Under the pieces are notes generated by a model, which had not been told where the DNA came from, did no database searches, and saw only the letters and a list, made by a program, of their open reading frames with translations. From UBA4644 sp034933145 (GTDB lineage: Bacteria > Bacillota > Clostridia > Oscillospirales > Butyricicoccaceae): a stretch of 64,000 nt of DNA. The DNA is taken from NCBI GenBank assembly GCA_034933145.1, contig JAYFOA010000035.1:39796-103795 (forward strand), in the 5' to 3' direction. The position numbers were made by a program, and so were the translations under genes. Shown here in pieces: positions 43,466 through 52,251 of this stretch. Position 1 is the first letter of the stretch. The number at the start of each line of letters is the position of its first letter.

Positions 43466-43546
43466 CTTTTTTCCTCCCGTTTAGCTATACGTTTGTATAT
43501 ACCAGCCCTGGCATCTCTGCCCCGAATAATGCGCCGGTATGCGCGT

Positions 43547-44275
43547 TTACTTCTCGCTCGCCAAGCTGTTTTTTTCGTCCGCCATGCGATACCCGACGCC
43601 TACCTCTGTAAATATATACTGCGGAACGGCGGGATTCTCCTCAATCTTCCGCCGAATATTTGCCATATTCACCCGCAAAATGCGATTGTTATCTGCGTCT
43701 GCGTAAGGCCCCCAAACGCTGGAAATAATCTGATCATAGGTTAATACCTTCCCGCATGCACGGGAAATCAAAGATACAATCTGATATTCTACATTTGTCA
43801 GGCGGACGTCAACATGATTCTTAAGCACCCGACGATTTGTAAAATCTACCATTAGCGCACCACAGATATATTCCTGCTTACCCAGCGTATCCCCCATCCG
43901 GTTGATACTCGCGTGCCGGATAGCTGAACGAATTCGCGCCTTAAGTTCCTTTGCCCCGAATGGCTTTGTCACATAATCATCTGCCCCCAGATCCAGAGCC
44001 ATCACCTTCTCCTGCTCGCGGGTACGAGCGGAAACAACAATGACCGGTCTCGTCGTGCGTTGACGCAGCTTCTTCAAGATTGTCATCCCGTCCATATCCG
44101 GAAGCCCCAGATCCAGCAAAAAGACATCTGGCAGACAGACATCTGCCTTGTCCAATGCTTCTGCGCCGGCAGACGCTGAAACCACCTGATAACCTTCGTC
44201 GGAAAGCAGTGTTTCCAGCACATGGGCAATATGCTGCTCATCTTCGATAACCAGAATCGTCTTTTGTGTGTTCAT
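43547..44275 (-). CDS. KdpE-like response regulator (OmpR family)
   Basis: 242 residues. Receiver domain with acidic ED at 11-12, phospho-acceptor Asp55 and Lys104 (TKPF), followed by an OmpR-type winged helix (about 135-232). The closest recognisable type is KdpE (LLDLGLPDMDGMTILKKLR, ELKARIRSAIRH). It overlaps the kinase stop by four bases. No kdpFABC genes are in the window; its divergent neighbour is a peptide transporter operon, a plausible target. Confidence 0.88.
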   Translation of the reverse strand: MNTQKTILVIEDEQHIAHVLETLLSDEGYQVVSASAGAEALDKADVCLPDVFLLDLGLPDMDGMTILKKLRQRTTRPVIVVSARTREQEKVMALDLGADDYVTKPFGAKELKARIRSAIRHASINRMGDTLGKQEYICGALMVDFTNRRVLKNHVDVRLTNVEYQIVSLISRACGKVLTYDQIISSVWGPYADADNNRILRVNMANIRRKIEENPAVPQYIFTEVGVGYRMADEKNSLASEK

Positions 44276-45765
44276 ATCCCGTTTTCCTCCGTCGGCAGCG
44301 AAAAGCTGAATTTAGCTCCTCCATCTGAGCAGTTTTCCGCACGTATTTCCCCGCCGTGTGCATGGATAATCGTTTGGCAGATGGAAAGTCCAATCCCGAG
44401 CCCATGGTGTGAATCATTGCTCCGCGGTGCCTTTTCATCGAAAATCTCTCCAAGCTTTTCTTCCGGAATGCCATCTCCATGATCCCGAACAGAAAAGACC
44501 GCATTATTTTCTTCACATGTCACATTCAACTCTACCCGTGGGCTTTCGCCGCTATATTTGACCGCATTTTCTACCAGATTTAGAATTACCTGCGTAATTA
44601 GTGTTGCATCCATCTGCAGGAGAATAAGCTGATCCGGTACCGTCACCGCCAGCACAAGCTGTGGAAACCGTGTTTTGCATTTGTAAGCCGCTTCTCCGAC
44701 AATTTCTTCCACTGCTTCGGCAGTTAATTTCAGTCGGGGACTGTCTCCACTAACCCGGGTAATCGAAAGCAAGTTTTCCACCATGTTGGTTAGCCACTCC
44801 GCCTCTTCGCGGATGTCTGCCAACAGCCGCCGGTTATTGGGCAGACTATCTGAGACCTGCTCCAACGCAGAGCATGCGCCCGTGATCGCCGCCAACGGTG
44901 ACCGCAGGTCATGGGAGATGGCGCGCAGAAAATTGGCGCGCATTTCCTCCACCTGTTTTTCGGTGATAATTTCCTGCTGATCATCCATCAGCCGCTGCCG
45001 TTCCAATGCGATGGCGCCGCGCTGCAACAATTGATCAGTGAGCTGGATTAGTGATTCATCATTTTCTTCAGTTCCAAACAATATAGCCACCGCAGCAGAT
45101 ACAACCCCTTTAAAGCGAATAGGGTAACACCGACAAGCCGACTTTAGGCAACGATCTGTGCCAACCCCTACGATCTGTCCAATATCAAAGGCAGTGGAAA
45201 TCACTTCTTTTTCCCGTTCATATAAAATAAGGCCATTAGGCTCTGAGCACGTACGCACAGGCCGCCCCGAAGGGGAACGTATGAAATAAGCCGAAGAATG
45301 GCCAGTAATCTCGAAAACAGCACGCAAAAGCTGTCTCTCAATTTCTTCAGTTCCCCGGGCCGCCAATAATCTTGTATTTACTTCCCCCAACAACCGGCGT
45401 CGCTCGCTTTCGATGGTACTTAACTGTTTTTGCTTCTCAATGCGCTGCTGCAGGGAACCCGATAACTGGCCGGCCATGATAATTAATGCTATCACGAATA
45501 ATATGCTTAAGGCCGGTGGTCTCTGCACCGCTTTTCGAAATAGAATAACTGATCCATAGCTCAGTGCGCTAAGCAAAGCCATTGACGCTCTTTCCAACTG
45601 CGTGGTGAGAAACAGCGAAAGACTGACTACCAGCAGTACAGCGCTCCCAGCTAGGATTGTTAGATCGGATGATAGCGGCCGTAGCATACCATCCATCACA
45701 AGCAGAACCATCGGCGCGATCAAGATTACCAGTATTCTTTTCAGAAATTGCACATTGATCAGCAT
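44272..45765 (-). CDS. KdpD-like sensor histidine kinase lacking the N-terminal KdpD domain
   Basis: 497 residues: a DUF4118-like membrane region with about four helices (to residue about 100), a GAF-like sensory segment (about 125-265), HisKA with AISHDLRSPLAAITGACSAL and phosphorylated His at 285, and HATPase_c (NLVENAVKYSG, DHGDGIPEEKLGEIF, GLGIGLSICQTI). True KdpD has a large N-terminal ATP-binding/Usp part, absent here, so the signal is probably not potassium. Several Cys (DRCLKSACRCYP) lie in the GAF-like region. The ATG with GAGGAAGG is chosen; an ATG five codons upstream is possible. Confidence 0.85.
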   Translation of the reverse strand: MLINVQFLKRILVILIAPMVLLVMDGMLRPLSSDLTILAGSAVLLVVSLSLFLTTQLERASMALLSALSYGSVILFRKAVQRPPALSILFVIALIIMAGQLSGSLQQRIEKQKQLSTIESERRRLLGEVNTRLLAARGTEEIERQLLRAVFEITGHSSAYFIRSPSGRPVRTCSEPNGLILYEREKEVISTAFDIGQIVGVGTDRCLKSACRCYPIRFKGVVSAAVAILFGTEENDESLIQLTDQLLQRGAIALERQRLMDDQQEIITEKQVEEMRANFLRAISHDLRSPLAAITGACSALEQVSDSLPNNRRLLADIREEAEWLTNMVENLLSITRVSGDSPRLKLTAEAVEEIVGEAAYKCKTRFPQLVLAVTVPDQLILLQMDATLITQVILNLVENAVKYSGESPRVELNVTCEENNAVFSVRDHGDGIPEEKLGEIFDEKAPRSNDSHHGLGIGLSICQTIIHAHGGEIRAENCSDGGAKFSFSLPTEENGI

Positions 45766-45863
45766 ATACGCCTTCCTCATCCTGTGCCTCTTTCCCAAAA
45801 TCTTTTATTTTCAATTATATCTTATAACAGATATTGATTTTTGGAAAGTATAAAAAAGCGCTT

Positions 45864-45885
45864 GCTAAGAAACTGCTAAGAAACT
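45864..45885. repeat. Tandem 11-bp direct repeat in the regulator-transporter intergenic region
   Basis: GCTAAGAAACT occurs twice head to tail (45864-45874 and 45875-45885). Direct repeats one helical turn apart are the usual binding site of OmpR-family regulators such as the adjacent KdpE-like protein. They lie just upstream of a possible promoter for the transporter operon (TTGTAA 45896-45901, TAGTAT 45920-45925, 18-base spacer). The repeat is seen; the operator role is inferred. Confidence 0.6.
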
Positions 45886-45989
45886 GCCGATGTGCTTGTA
45901 AATTGTCAATTTTGTATGATAGTATGCTTTCACAAGCTGTCATTTCAGCAATTTCCATGATAGCAAAACAATTATTTGGAGGAATAGGC

Positions 45990-47969
45990 ATGAAAAAAGC
46001 ACTGGCACTGTTACTGTGCATGTTGATGCTAACCGCTTTGTTCTCTGGCTGTACCAATGACAAAACGAGCACGCCCTCAAATGAAGACACTACTGGTGAA
46101 AAAGCCCAAACTGGCCCAGATGGCCGTACTGTGGCAGATGAGCAGATCGTCTATAGCTTATACAGTTCGGAAGTAACTACTTTTAATTATCTCTATACAA
46201 CCAGTGAAAATGATGAATTCTGCGGCGCGAACGGTACAATGACACTCTATTCCTCTGATTGCTATGGCGTTTTGCGGCCAGATGCTGCAACTAGCTACGA
46301 GGTAAGCGATGACGGCCTGACTTATACGTTTCATATTCGTGAAGGCCAGAAATGGTACGATTATCAGGGAAATGAAAAAGCAGATGTCACCGCAAATGAC
46401 TGGGTTTCTGCCATTCGCTATGTATGTGATGCGGCCAACGATTCAAGCGCGACCTACTTTGCATTTACAATTAAAAATGCGCAGGCCTATTATGACCAGA
46501 CCAGCGCTATTTTGAATGGTACGGCACCGGCGACCAATTTGACTCCTGAAGACATTGGCATTTCGGCTACAGATAATTACACCTTGGTTATCGAGTTGCA
46601 GAATGCTTGCCCCTATTTCCTGAGCTCAGTGGAGTCCAATTGCTATTACCCGGTCTCTCAGGCGTGTCTGGATGAGTTTGGGGATACGTTTGCAACGGAT
46701 AATACGAAGATGTGGTTCTGCGGTTCCTACATTTTAAGTGATTTTGCGCCTCAGGAAACACGCATTTATACAAAAAATGAAAATTATTGGAATGCTGAAA
46801 ATGTTTTTATTACCGAACTGAATCAAAAATACAACGCTGAGGCCTCTGCTTTAGCCACCACCATGTATTTGAACGGTGAGCTGACTTCTACTGATATTAA
46901 TTCCGATCTTCTGGACGAATGGATGAACGATCCCCAAAAGTCTCAAATGGTCTCCACCACTCGTCAGCGGACGAATTACTCCTATTTTTGGGGCTTCAAT
47001 TTTGAACCGCAGGTCACTGATACAGACCACAATGATGAAATCAATGCCAAGTGGTCAATTGCAGTCAATAGTGAGGCATTCCGTCAGTCCATTTTCCACG
47101 GTTTGGATCGTGTCCGTGCATTAAGCGTCGAATATCCTTATACGGCCAAAGATATGGTTATCAATACATATGTCCCCAAAAACTTTGTTTCATATAACGG
47201 GAAAGATTATACCTCTTACGGGGATTTAGGTGCTATCACCGAGACTGACAACTTTGATTCACAGGCCGCGCTTCAGTATAAAGAAGCGGCGATCGCTGAG
47301 TTGACACCGCTGCTGCAAACTGCAGGGTATAGTTTTCCGATTGAAATCGTGATGCAATACAATGGCGGAAGCGATTGGGGCAAAGAATGCATGGTAGTCA
47401 AGCAGCAGCTGGAAGACCTGCTTGGCAGCGATTATATTACCATTACCATTTTAAACTTCGGTTCCTCCGGCTTTTTAAATGGCACTCGCCGCTGCGGCAA
47501 TTACTGTATGCAAAAGCTCAATCAAGGTGCTGACTATATGGATCCTGAAACTTGGTATGTTTCTTTTAAGGACGGAAATAACTATAACTTCCTGTATGAT
47601 ACAACTGAGAAGTTCGGCGTCAACACTAAGACTGAGGAAACTATGAACATCTTCAATTCATTTGATGCTATGGTCCAAGACGCCAAGAAAATAACCACCG
47701 ATATTGATGCCAGATATGCGGCTTTCGCAAATGCTGAAGCATATTATATCAATCATGCCATCATCATCCCTTATCGCTGCACCGGCGGTACTTATGAATC
47801 ATCTCTGCTAAACTGTTTTGAGGCACCATACAGTTCCTGTGGTTGGTCTTATCTGCGTTATGTAGGTCAGAAGGTTTATACTACCGCAATGAGCCAGGAT
47901 ATGTTTGATTCCCAGTTGGCCGTCTGGCAACAGGAAAAGGCGGCCGCCGAAAAGGAAGCCGCCAAGTGA
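45990..47969 (+). CDS. Peptide ABC transporter substrate-binding lipoprotein
   Basis: 659 residues. The signal peptide ends in the lipobox LFSGC with lipidated Cys21. The mature protein has the SBP family 5 pattern (YEVSDDGLTYTFHIREGQKW, VTANDWVSAIRYV) and is at the long end of the family, similar to OppA types with an extra C-terminal lobe. Captures peptides for the downstream transporter. ATG chosen for GGAGG at 7-base spacing. First gene of a five-gene operon that is clearly AT-richer than the surroundings. The tail KAAAEKEAAK is low complexity. Confidence 0.93.
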   Translation: MKKALALLLCMLMLTALFSGCTNDKTSTPSNEDTTGEKAQTGPDGRTVADEQIVYSLYSSEVTTFNYLYTTSENDEFCGANGTMTLYSSDCYGVLRPDAATSYEVSDDGLTYTFHIREGQKWYDYQGNEKADVTANDWVSAIRYVCDAANDSSATYFAFTIKNAQAYYDQTSAILNGTAPATNLTPEDIGISATDNYTLVIELQNACPYFLSSVESNCYYPVSQACLDEFGDTFATDNTKMWFCGSYILSDFAPQETRIYTKNENYWNAENVFITELNQKYNAEASALATTMYLNGELTSTDINSDLLDEWMNDPQKSQMVSTTRQRTNYSYFWGFNFEPQVTDTDHNDEINAKWSIAVNSEAFRQSIFHGLDRVRALSVEYPYTAKDMVINTYVPKNFVSYNGKDYTSYGDLGAITETDNFDSQAALQYKEAAIAELTPLLQTAGYSFPIEIVMQYNGGSDWGKECMVVKQQLEDLLGSDYITITILNFGSSGFLNGTRRCGNYCMQKLNQGADYMDPETWYVSFKDGNNYNFLYDTTEKFGVNTKTEETMNIFNSFDAMVQDAKKITTDIDARYAAFANAEAYYINHAIIIPYRCTGGTYESSLLNCFEAPYSSCGWSYLRYVGQKVYTTAMSQDMFDSQLAVWQQEKAAAEKEAAK

Positions 47970-48011
47970 TTGGCTGCCAACAAAAGAACAGAAATTTAGG
48001 GCTTTAGCAAC

Positions 48012-48053
48012 GGGGGGGAATTTTTGCTCACTTTCCTGAGCAGGAATCCCCCC
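48012..48053 (+). terminator. Hairpin between binding protein and permease genes
   Basis: GGGGGGAATTTTTGCTCA and TGAGCAGGAATCCCCCC form a long stem with some G-U pairs; only TTT then CCCGCATTTTTT follow. It is probably a leaky terminator or mRNA-stabilising stem that leaves the binding protein in excess over the permeases. Confidence 0.7.
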
Positions 48054-48105
48054 TTTCCCGCATTTTTTCATTGACTAACGCAGTTGGAATGAAGGATGGA
48101 TTTAA

Positions 48106-49047
48106 ATGTTACGATATTCGATAAATCGCTTGCTACGGTCGTTAATTACTTTATTGATTATTATCACAGTGGTATTCTCGCTGTTACGGCTGATGCCCGT
48201 GGAAGGCTATTTTGATAACTATGACAAAATGTCTGCTGCACAGATTCAAAATAAACTTACCCTGATGGGGATGAATGACCCGATTCATGTTCAATTAGGA
48301 CGTTTCCTGTGGAAGTTGTCACATGGGGATTTTGGTACGTCAACTCGCTATCGAGTAGGCGTGGCAATAACCGATATTATCGGTAAAAAAATTCTGGTTT
48401 CCTTCAAATTCGGTGTTGCCTCCATGGTTATCAGTTTGCCGCTTGGCATGCTCTTAGGCGTTTTAATGGCACGCGGCAAAGGCAAACTTATGGATAAGCT
48501 GGGCAATGCCTATATCGTATTCATTAAAGCTGTGCCTAACGCCGTTTACTATCTGTTTATCCAGCTATATGGTTCAATGCTTATCGGTTGTAGTATGCTT
48601 TATAAAGCTACTGATTCAAATACCTTAATCTTACCAATTCTTTCCCTGGCGCTTCCGTCTATCGCCAGTTATGCAATGTGGTTGCGCCGCTATATGGTTG
48701 ATGAGACGAATAAAGACTACATAAAATTAGCACGTGCGAAAGGCGTTCCGAATTCTGTAATCTGGTTTAGACATGTGTTTCGCAATTCTGTCGTACCAAT
48801 GGTTCAGTTGATTCCCGGTTCTATTCTGTTAACCATCAGCGGATCAATTTATATTGAATCATTATATTCTATCCCCGGTATGGGGGGGCTTTTGGTAGAC
48901 GTAATTAAGCGACAGGATAACAACATGGTACAAGCATTGGTTATCATTTACGCCGTTATGGGTATTCTGGGTTTGCTATTGGGTGATTTACTGATGGGGC
49001 TCGTAGATCCTCGTATTAGCTTTGCAAAGAAAGAAGGTGCCCGCTGA
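48106..49047 (+). CDS. Peptide ABC transporter permease (OppB/DppB type)
   Basis: 313 residues with about six membrane helices. The start MLRYSINRLLRSLITLLIIITVVFSLLR and the cytoplasmic coupling loop DYIKLARAKGVPNSVIWFRHVFRN, the EAA-type motif, mark an OppB/DppB permease. Pairs with the next gene to form the channel. The stop overlaps the next start (TGATG). Confidence 0.93.
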   Translation: MLRYSINRLLRSLITLLIIITVVFSLLRLMPVEGYFDNYDKMSAAQIQNKLTLMGMNDPIHVQLGRFLWKLSHGDFGTSTRYRVGVAITDIIGKKILVSFKFGVASMVISLPLGMLLGVLMARGKGKLMDKLGNAYIVFIKAVPNAVYYLFIQLYGSMLIGCSMLYKATDSNTLILPILSLALPSIASYAMWLRRYMVDETNKDYIKLARAKGVPNSVIWFRHVFRNSVVPMVQLIPGSILLTISGSIYIESLYSIPGMGGLLVDVIKRQDNNMVQALVIIYAVMGILGLLLGDLLMGLVDPRISFAKKEGAR

Positions 49048-50108
49048 TGAGTAAGTTTTCCTATAAAGAAAAGCGCTCTAAAAAACTGGAAGAATGCCTG
49101 CTGAATAACTTAAAGCAAAGCGTCGAAGATCGCGATGACTTAACCCCGACTGAAATCGTAGCTTTGTCTCCCGCAGAATTTGTACAAGTGCCATATAGTT
49201 CGGTAAACGCAGAGCGTACCAGCTATTCAAATTATTCTTATTGGCGCAGCACGGTACGCATGTTCTTGAGAAATAGAGTTGCCGTCTCAATGCTGATCAT
49301 TATCATATTATTAATGGGCTTCGCTATCATTCAGCCTTACATTCCGGGCCAACGCGGCGCAATTACCATCAACAACTGGCCCGAAGGCACCTTAAAAGCC
49401 GGAATGCCTGTCAGTAATCAAAAGCCAAACAGTGAATTCTGGTTCGGCACGAATTCTATTGGTCAGGATTTGTGGTCAATGATCTGGTCAGGCACTCGTA
49501 CTTCTCTGATCATAGGTTTCTCAGTGGCGATTATTGAAGCCGTTGTCGGTACACTTACCGGATTGCTATGGGGATATATCAATAAATTAGACTTCCTATT
49601 TACTGAGCTGTATAATGTTCTGGACAATATCCCCACAACGATTATTTTGATTTTATGTACTTATGTCATGACAGCGAGTATAGCTACAATGATTATTGCT
49701 ATGTCACTAACCGGCTGGATGGGACTTGCACGATTTATCCGAAACCAGGTGCTCATCATACGCGATCGTGATTTCAATTTGGCTTCCCGTTGTTTAGGTA
49801 CTCCCACCGGCCGAATAATCGTCAGAAACCTGATTCCTCAAATGGTTTCCGTAATTATGCTGCGTATGGCCCTGTCTATTCCCGGTGCTATCGGCTGGGA
49901 AGTATTTTTAAGCTATATTGGCCTCGGCCTGTCGGTAGATACGCCGTCACTCGGTAATCTGGTTAATACCGGTCGTGCATTGATGAGTGCCGATAGTCTG
50001 AGATATCAACTAATTTTCCCGTCAGCTATTCTGAGCATCATCACTATTTGCTTCTATCTTGTCGGAAATGCCTTTGCCGATGCAGCCGACCCGAAAAACC
50101 ACATTTAA
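49047..50108 (+). CDS. Peptide ABC transporter permease (OppC/DppC type)
   Basis: 353 residues with about six membrane helices, including the OppC_N helix (MFLRNRVAVSMLIIIILLMG) and an EAA-type loop (FNLASRCLGTPTGRIIVRNLIPQM). A charged N-terminal extension of about 70 residues precedes the first helix and is longer than in typical DppC. FGTNSIGQDLWSMIWSGTRTS is the usual extracytoplasmic signature. Confidence 0.92.
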   Translation: MSKFSYKEKRSKKLEECLLNNLKQSVEDRDDLTPTEIVALSPAEFVQVPYSSVNAERTSYSNYSYWRSTVRMFLRNRVAVSMLIIIILLMGFAIIQPYIPGQRGAITINNWPEGTLKAGMPVSNQKPNSEFWFGTNSIGQDLWSMIWSGTRTSLIIGFSVAIIEAVVGTLTGLLWGYINKLDFLFTELYNVLDNIPTTIILILCTYVMTASIATMIIAMSLTGWMGLARFIRNQVLIIRDRDFNLASRCLGTPTGRIIVRNLIPQMVSVIMLRMALSIPGAIGWEVFLSYIGLGLSVDTPSLGNLVNTGRALMSADSLRYQLIFPSAILSIITICFYLVGNAFADAADPKNHI

Positions 50109-50120
50109 GGAGATACGGAT

Positions 50121-51272
50121 ATGAATCATGAAATTATATTATCTGTTCACGATCTAAATGTGATGTTCAGTCTGCGCGGCCAGAAACTCCATGCCTTGCG
50201 AGGCATCTCAATGGATCTTTATAGAGGTGAAAGTCTGGCCATCGTGGGCGAAAGCGGCTCAGGCAAGAGTGTACTTGTAAAAAATTTCAACGGTCTGCTG
50301 GATAAAAACGGCTGGGTTGACAGCGGCCATATCTATTATCTTCCAAAGGCTCCGGACGAAGTGATCCCGCCAGTACACGAAGATGGCAGCATGCCCACCG
50401 AACAGGAGCTGTTGGCCGCTAATTTCACCTGGGATCTGACAACTTTTAAGACCGATAAAGACTGGGGGCACGTGCAGGGCAAGGAAATCGCTATGGTCAT
50501 GCAAGACCCGATGACCTCTCTCAACCCCCTGAAGACCATTGGCTGGCAGATAGAGGAAGCGCTTCATATTCATCAGAATCTTCAAGGGGAAGACGCCTAC
50601 AAAAAAGCTGTCGAGATTCTTGCAGACGTGGGTATTCCGGAGCCGGCGCGCCGATTTAAGCAATATCCCCACGAATTTTCCGGTGGCATGCGTCAACGAG
50701 CCGTCATCGCAATTGCCATTGCCTGCAATCCACGTGTACTGATCTGTGATGAGCCTACCACCGCACTCGATGTCACAATTCAGGCGCAAATTCTTAACTT
50801 ATTAAAACAGCTGAAAGAAAAATACCAATTAACTACGATTTATATTACCCACGACCTGGGTGTCGTAGCTAATGTGGCTGACCGTATTGCTGTTATGTAT
50901 GCCGGTGATATTGTTGAAATCGGTACATGTAATGAAGTTTTCTATTCACCTCAGCATCCATACACCTGGGCGCTGCTCTCTTCTTTACCTCAGCTCGGCG
51001 TCAAAGGCCAGGCGCTGTATTCTATCAAAGGTACTCCGCCGAATCTATTTCAGCCCATCCGCGGTGATGCTTTTGCACCCCGAAACCCCCATGCGCTTAA
51101 AATCGATTTTGAGCATCGACCGCCCTATTTTGAAATTAGTCCGACACATAAGGCGCGCACATGGCTGCTCGATCCCCGTTCACCAAAAATCGACCCACCA
51201 GAACACATAAAGAATATTCGAAATATACGGAATGTCCGGCAGGAAAGGAGCGTTTCAAATGGGGAGCAGTGA
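50121..51272 (+). CDS. Peptide ABC transporter ATP-binding protein (OppD/DppD type)
   Basis: 383 residues: Walker A GESGSGKS near 54-61, ABC signature FSGGMRQR, Walker B VLICDEPTTALD, and the C-terminal oligopeptide domain (NPHALKIDFEHRPPYF). Between Walker A and the Q-loop (MVMQDPM) is an insertion of about 35 residues (YYLPKAPDEVIPPVHEDGS region) not present in standard OppD. It overlaps the next gene's start region slightly. Confidence 0.93.
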   Translation: MNHEIILSVHDLNVMFSLRGQKLHALRGISMDLYRGESLAIVGESGSGKSVLVKNFNGLLDKNGWVDSGHIYYLPKAPDEVIPPVHEDGSMPTEQELLAANFTWDLTTFKTDKDWGHVQGKEIAMVMQDPMTSLNPLKTIGWQIEEALHIHQNLQGEDAYKKAVEILADVGIPEPARRFKQYPHEFSGGMRQRAVIAIAIACNPRVLICDEPTTALDVTIQAQILNLLKQLKEKYQLTTIYITHDLGVVANVADRIAVMYAGDIVEIGTCNEVFYSPQHPYTWALLSSLPQLGVKGQALYSIKGTPPNLFQPIRGDAFAPRNPHALKIDFEHRPPYFEISPTHKARTWLLDPRSPKIDPPEHIKNIRNIRNVRQERSVSNGEQ

Positions 51273-52197
51273 TTCTCTTATCAGCGTCCGCAACATGGAA
51301 GTCACTTTCGGTTCCAAGCGAAAACGCTTTGTTGCCGTTCATAATGTTTCTTTTGATATCTATAAAGGTGAAACTTTCGGTTTAGTGGGCGAAAGCGGTT
51401 CTGGTAAAACCACCATTGGCCGTGCCATTATCCGTATTAATCCCATGTCTGCCGGCGAAGTTTTCTTTAAGGGAGAACGTATCAGCGGTAAAATCAGCCG
51501 TGAAATAGATAAGGCCATCACTCAAAAGATCCAAATGATCTTTCAGGATCCCATGGCATCGCTTAACGAGCGCGCCAAGGTAGATTATATTGTTTCTGAG
51601 GGATTAATTAATGTACGGCATGGCATGAACGATGCCGAACGTCAGCAACGTGTGGCAAAAGCCCTTTCCGATGTTGGTCTTCTTCCGGAATTCGCAAGCC
51701 GCTTCCCTCATGAGTTTTCCGGCGGGCAGCGTCAGCGTATCGGTATCGCCCGCAGTCTCATCATGGAACCGGAATTTATTATTGCAGACGAGCCAATTTC
51801 CGCCCTCGATGTCTCTATCCGTGCTCAAGTACTGAATCTGTTATCCGAACTGCAGCATGAGCATGGACTAACCTATCTGTTTATCGCACATGACTTATCG
51901 GTCATGCGGTTCATTACCGACCGCATTGCAGTAATCCATAAGGGTGTTATTGTGGAGCTGGCGGAGACCGAAAAACTGTTTGCCCACCCGCTGCACCCGT
52001 ATACACGTGCCTTGTTATCTGCTATTCCATTACCAGATCCCATCTCTGAAAAGGAAAAGGTATTGGAAATCTATGATCCTGCAATTCACAACTATACGGT
52101 TGACAAGCCTGTTTGGACCGAAATTGAGCCGGGCCATTTCATTATGGCAAATGCTCCGGAACTTGAAGAGTATAGAAACCAATTAGTCATTGAATAA
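51259..52197 (+). CDS. Peptide ABC transporter ATP-binding protein (OppF/DppF type)
   Basis: 312 residues: Walker A GESGSGKTT, Q-loop MIFQDPMASLNER, signature FSGGQRQR, Walker B FIIADEPISALD. Second nucleotide-binding subunit of the peptide importer. The ATG is chosen for AAAGGAG at 8-base spacing and lies 14 bases inside the end of the OppD-type gene; an upstream ATG would add nine residues. Last gene of the operon; a terminator follows. Confidence 0.93.
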   Translation: MGSSDSLISVRNMEVTFGSKRKRFVAVHNVSFDIYKGETFGLVGESGSGKTTIGRAIIRINPMSAGEVFFKGERISGKISREIDKAITQKIQMIFQDPMASLNERAKVDYIVSEGLINVRHGMNDAERQQRVAKALSDVGLLPEFASRFPHEFSGGQRQRIGIARSLIMEPEFIIADEPISALDVSIRAQVLNLLSELQHEHGLTYLFIAHDLSVMRFITDRIAVIHKGVIVELAETEKLFAHPLHPYTRALLSAIPLPDPISEKEKVLEIYDPAIHNYTVDKPVWTEIEPGHFIMANAPELEEYRNQLVIE

Positions 52198-52216
52198 CCC
52201 CATTCGAAACGAAAAA

Positions 52217-52245
52217 ACGGCAGAGACCATTCTCTGCCGTTTTTA
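52217..52245. terminator. Bidirectional terminator after the peptide transporter operon
   Basis: ACGGCAGAGA (52217-52226), loop CCAT, TCTCTGCCGT (52231-52240), with A6 before and T5 after. Serves the transporter operon and the convergent amidohydrolase gene. Confidence 0.92.
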
Positions 52246-52251
52246 ATATTC

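Noticed and set aside
44272..45765. A potassium-responsive KdpD
   Set aside because: The N-terminal KdpD/Usp domain and kdpFABC genes are absent; only the C-terminal architecture is shared.
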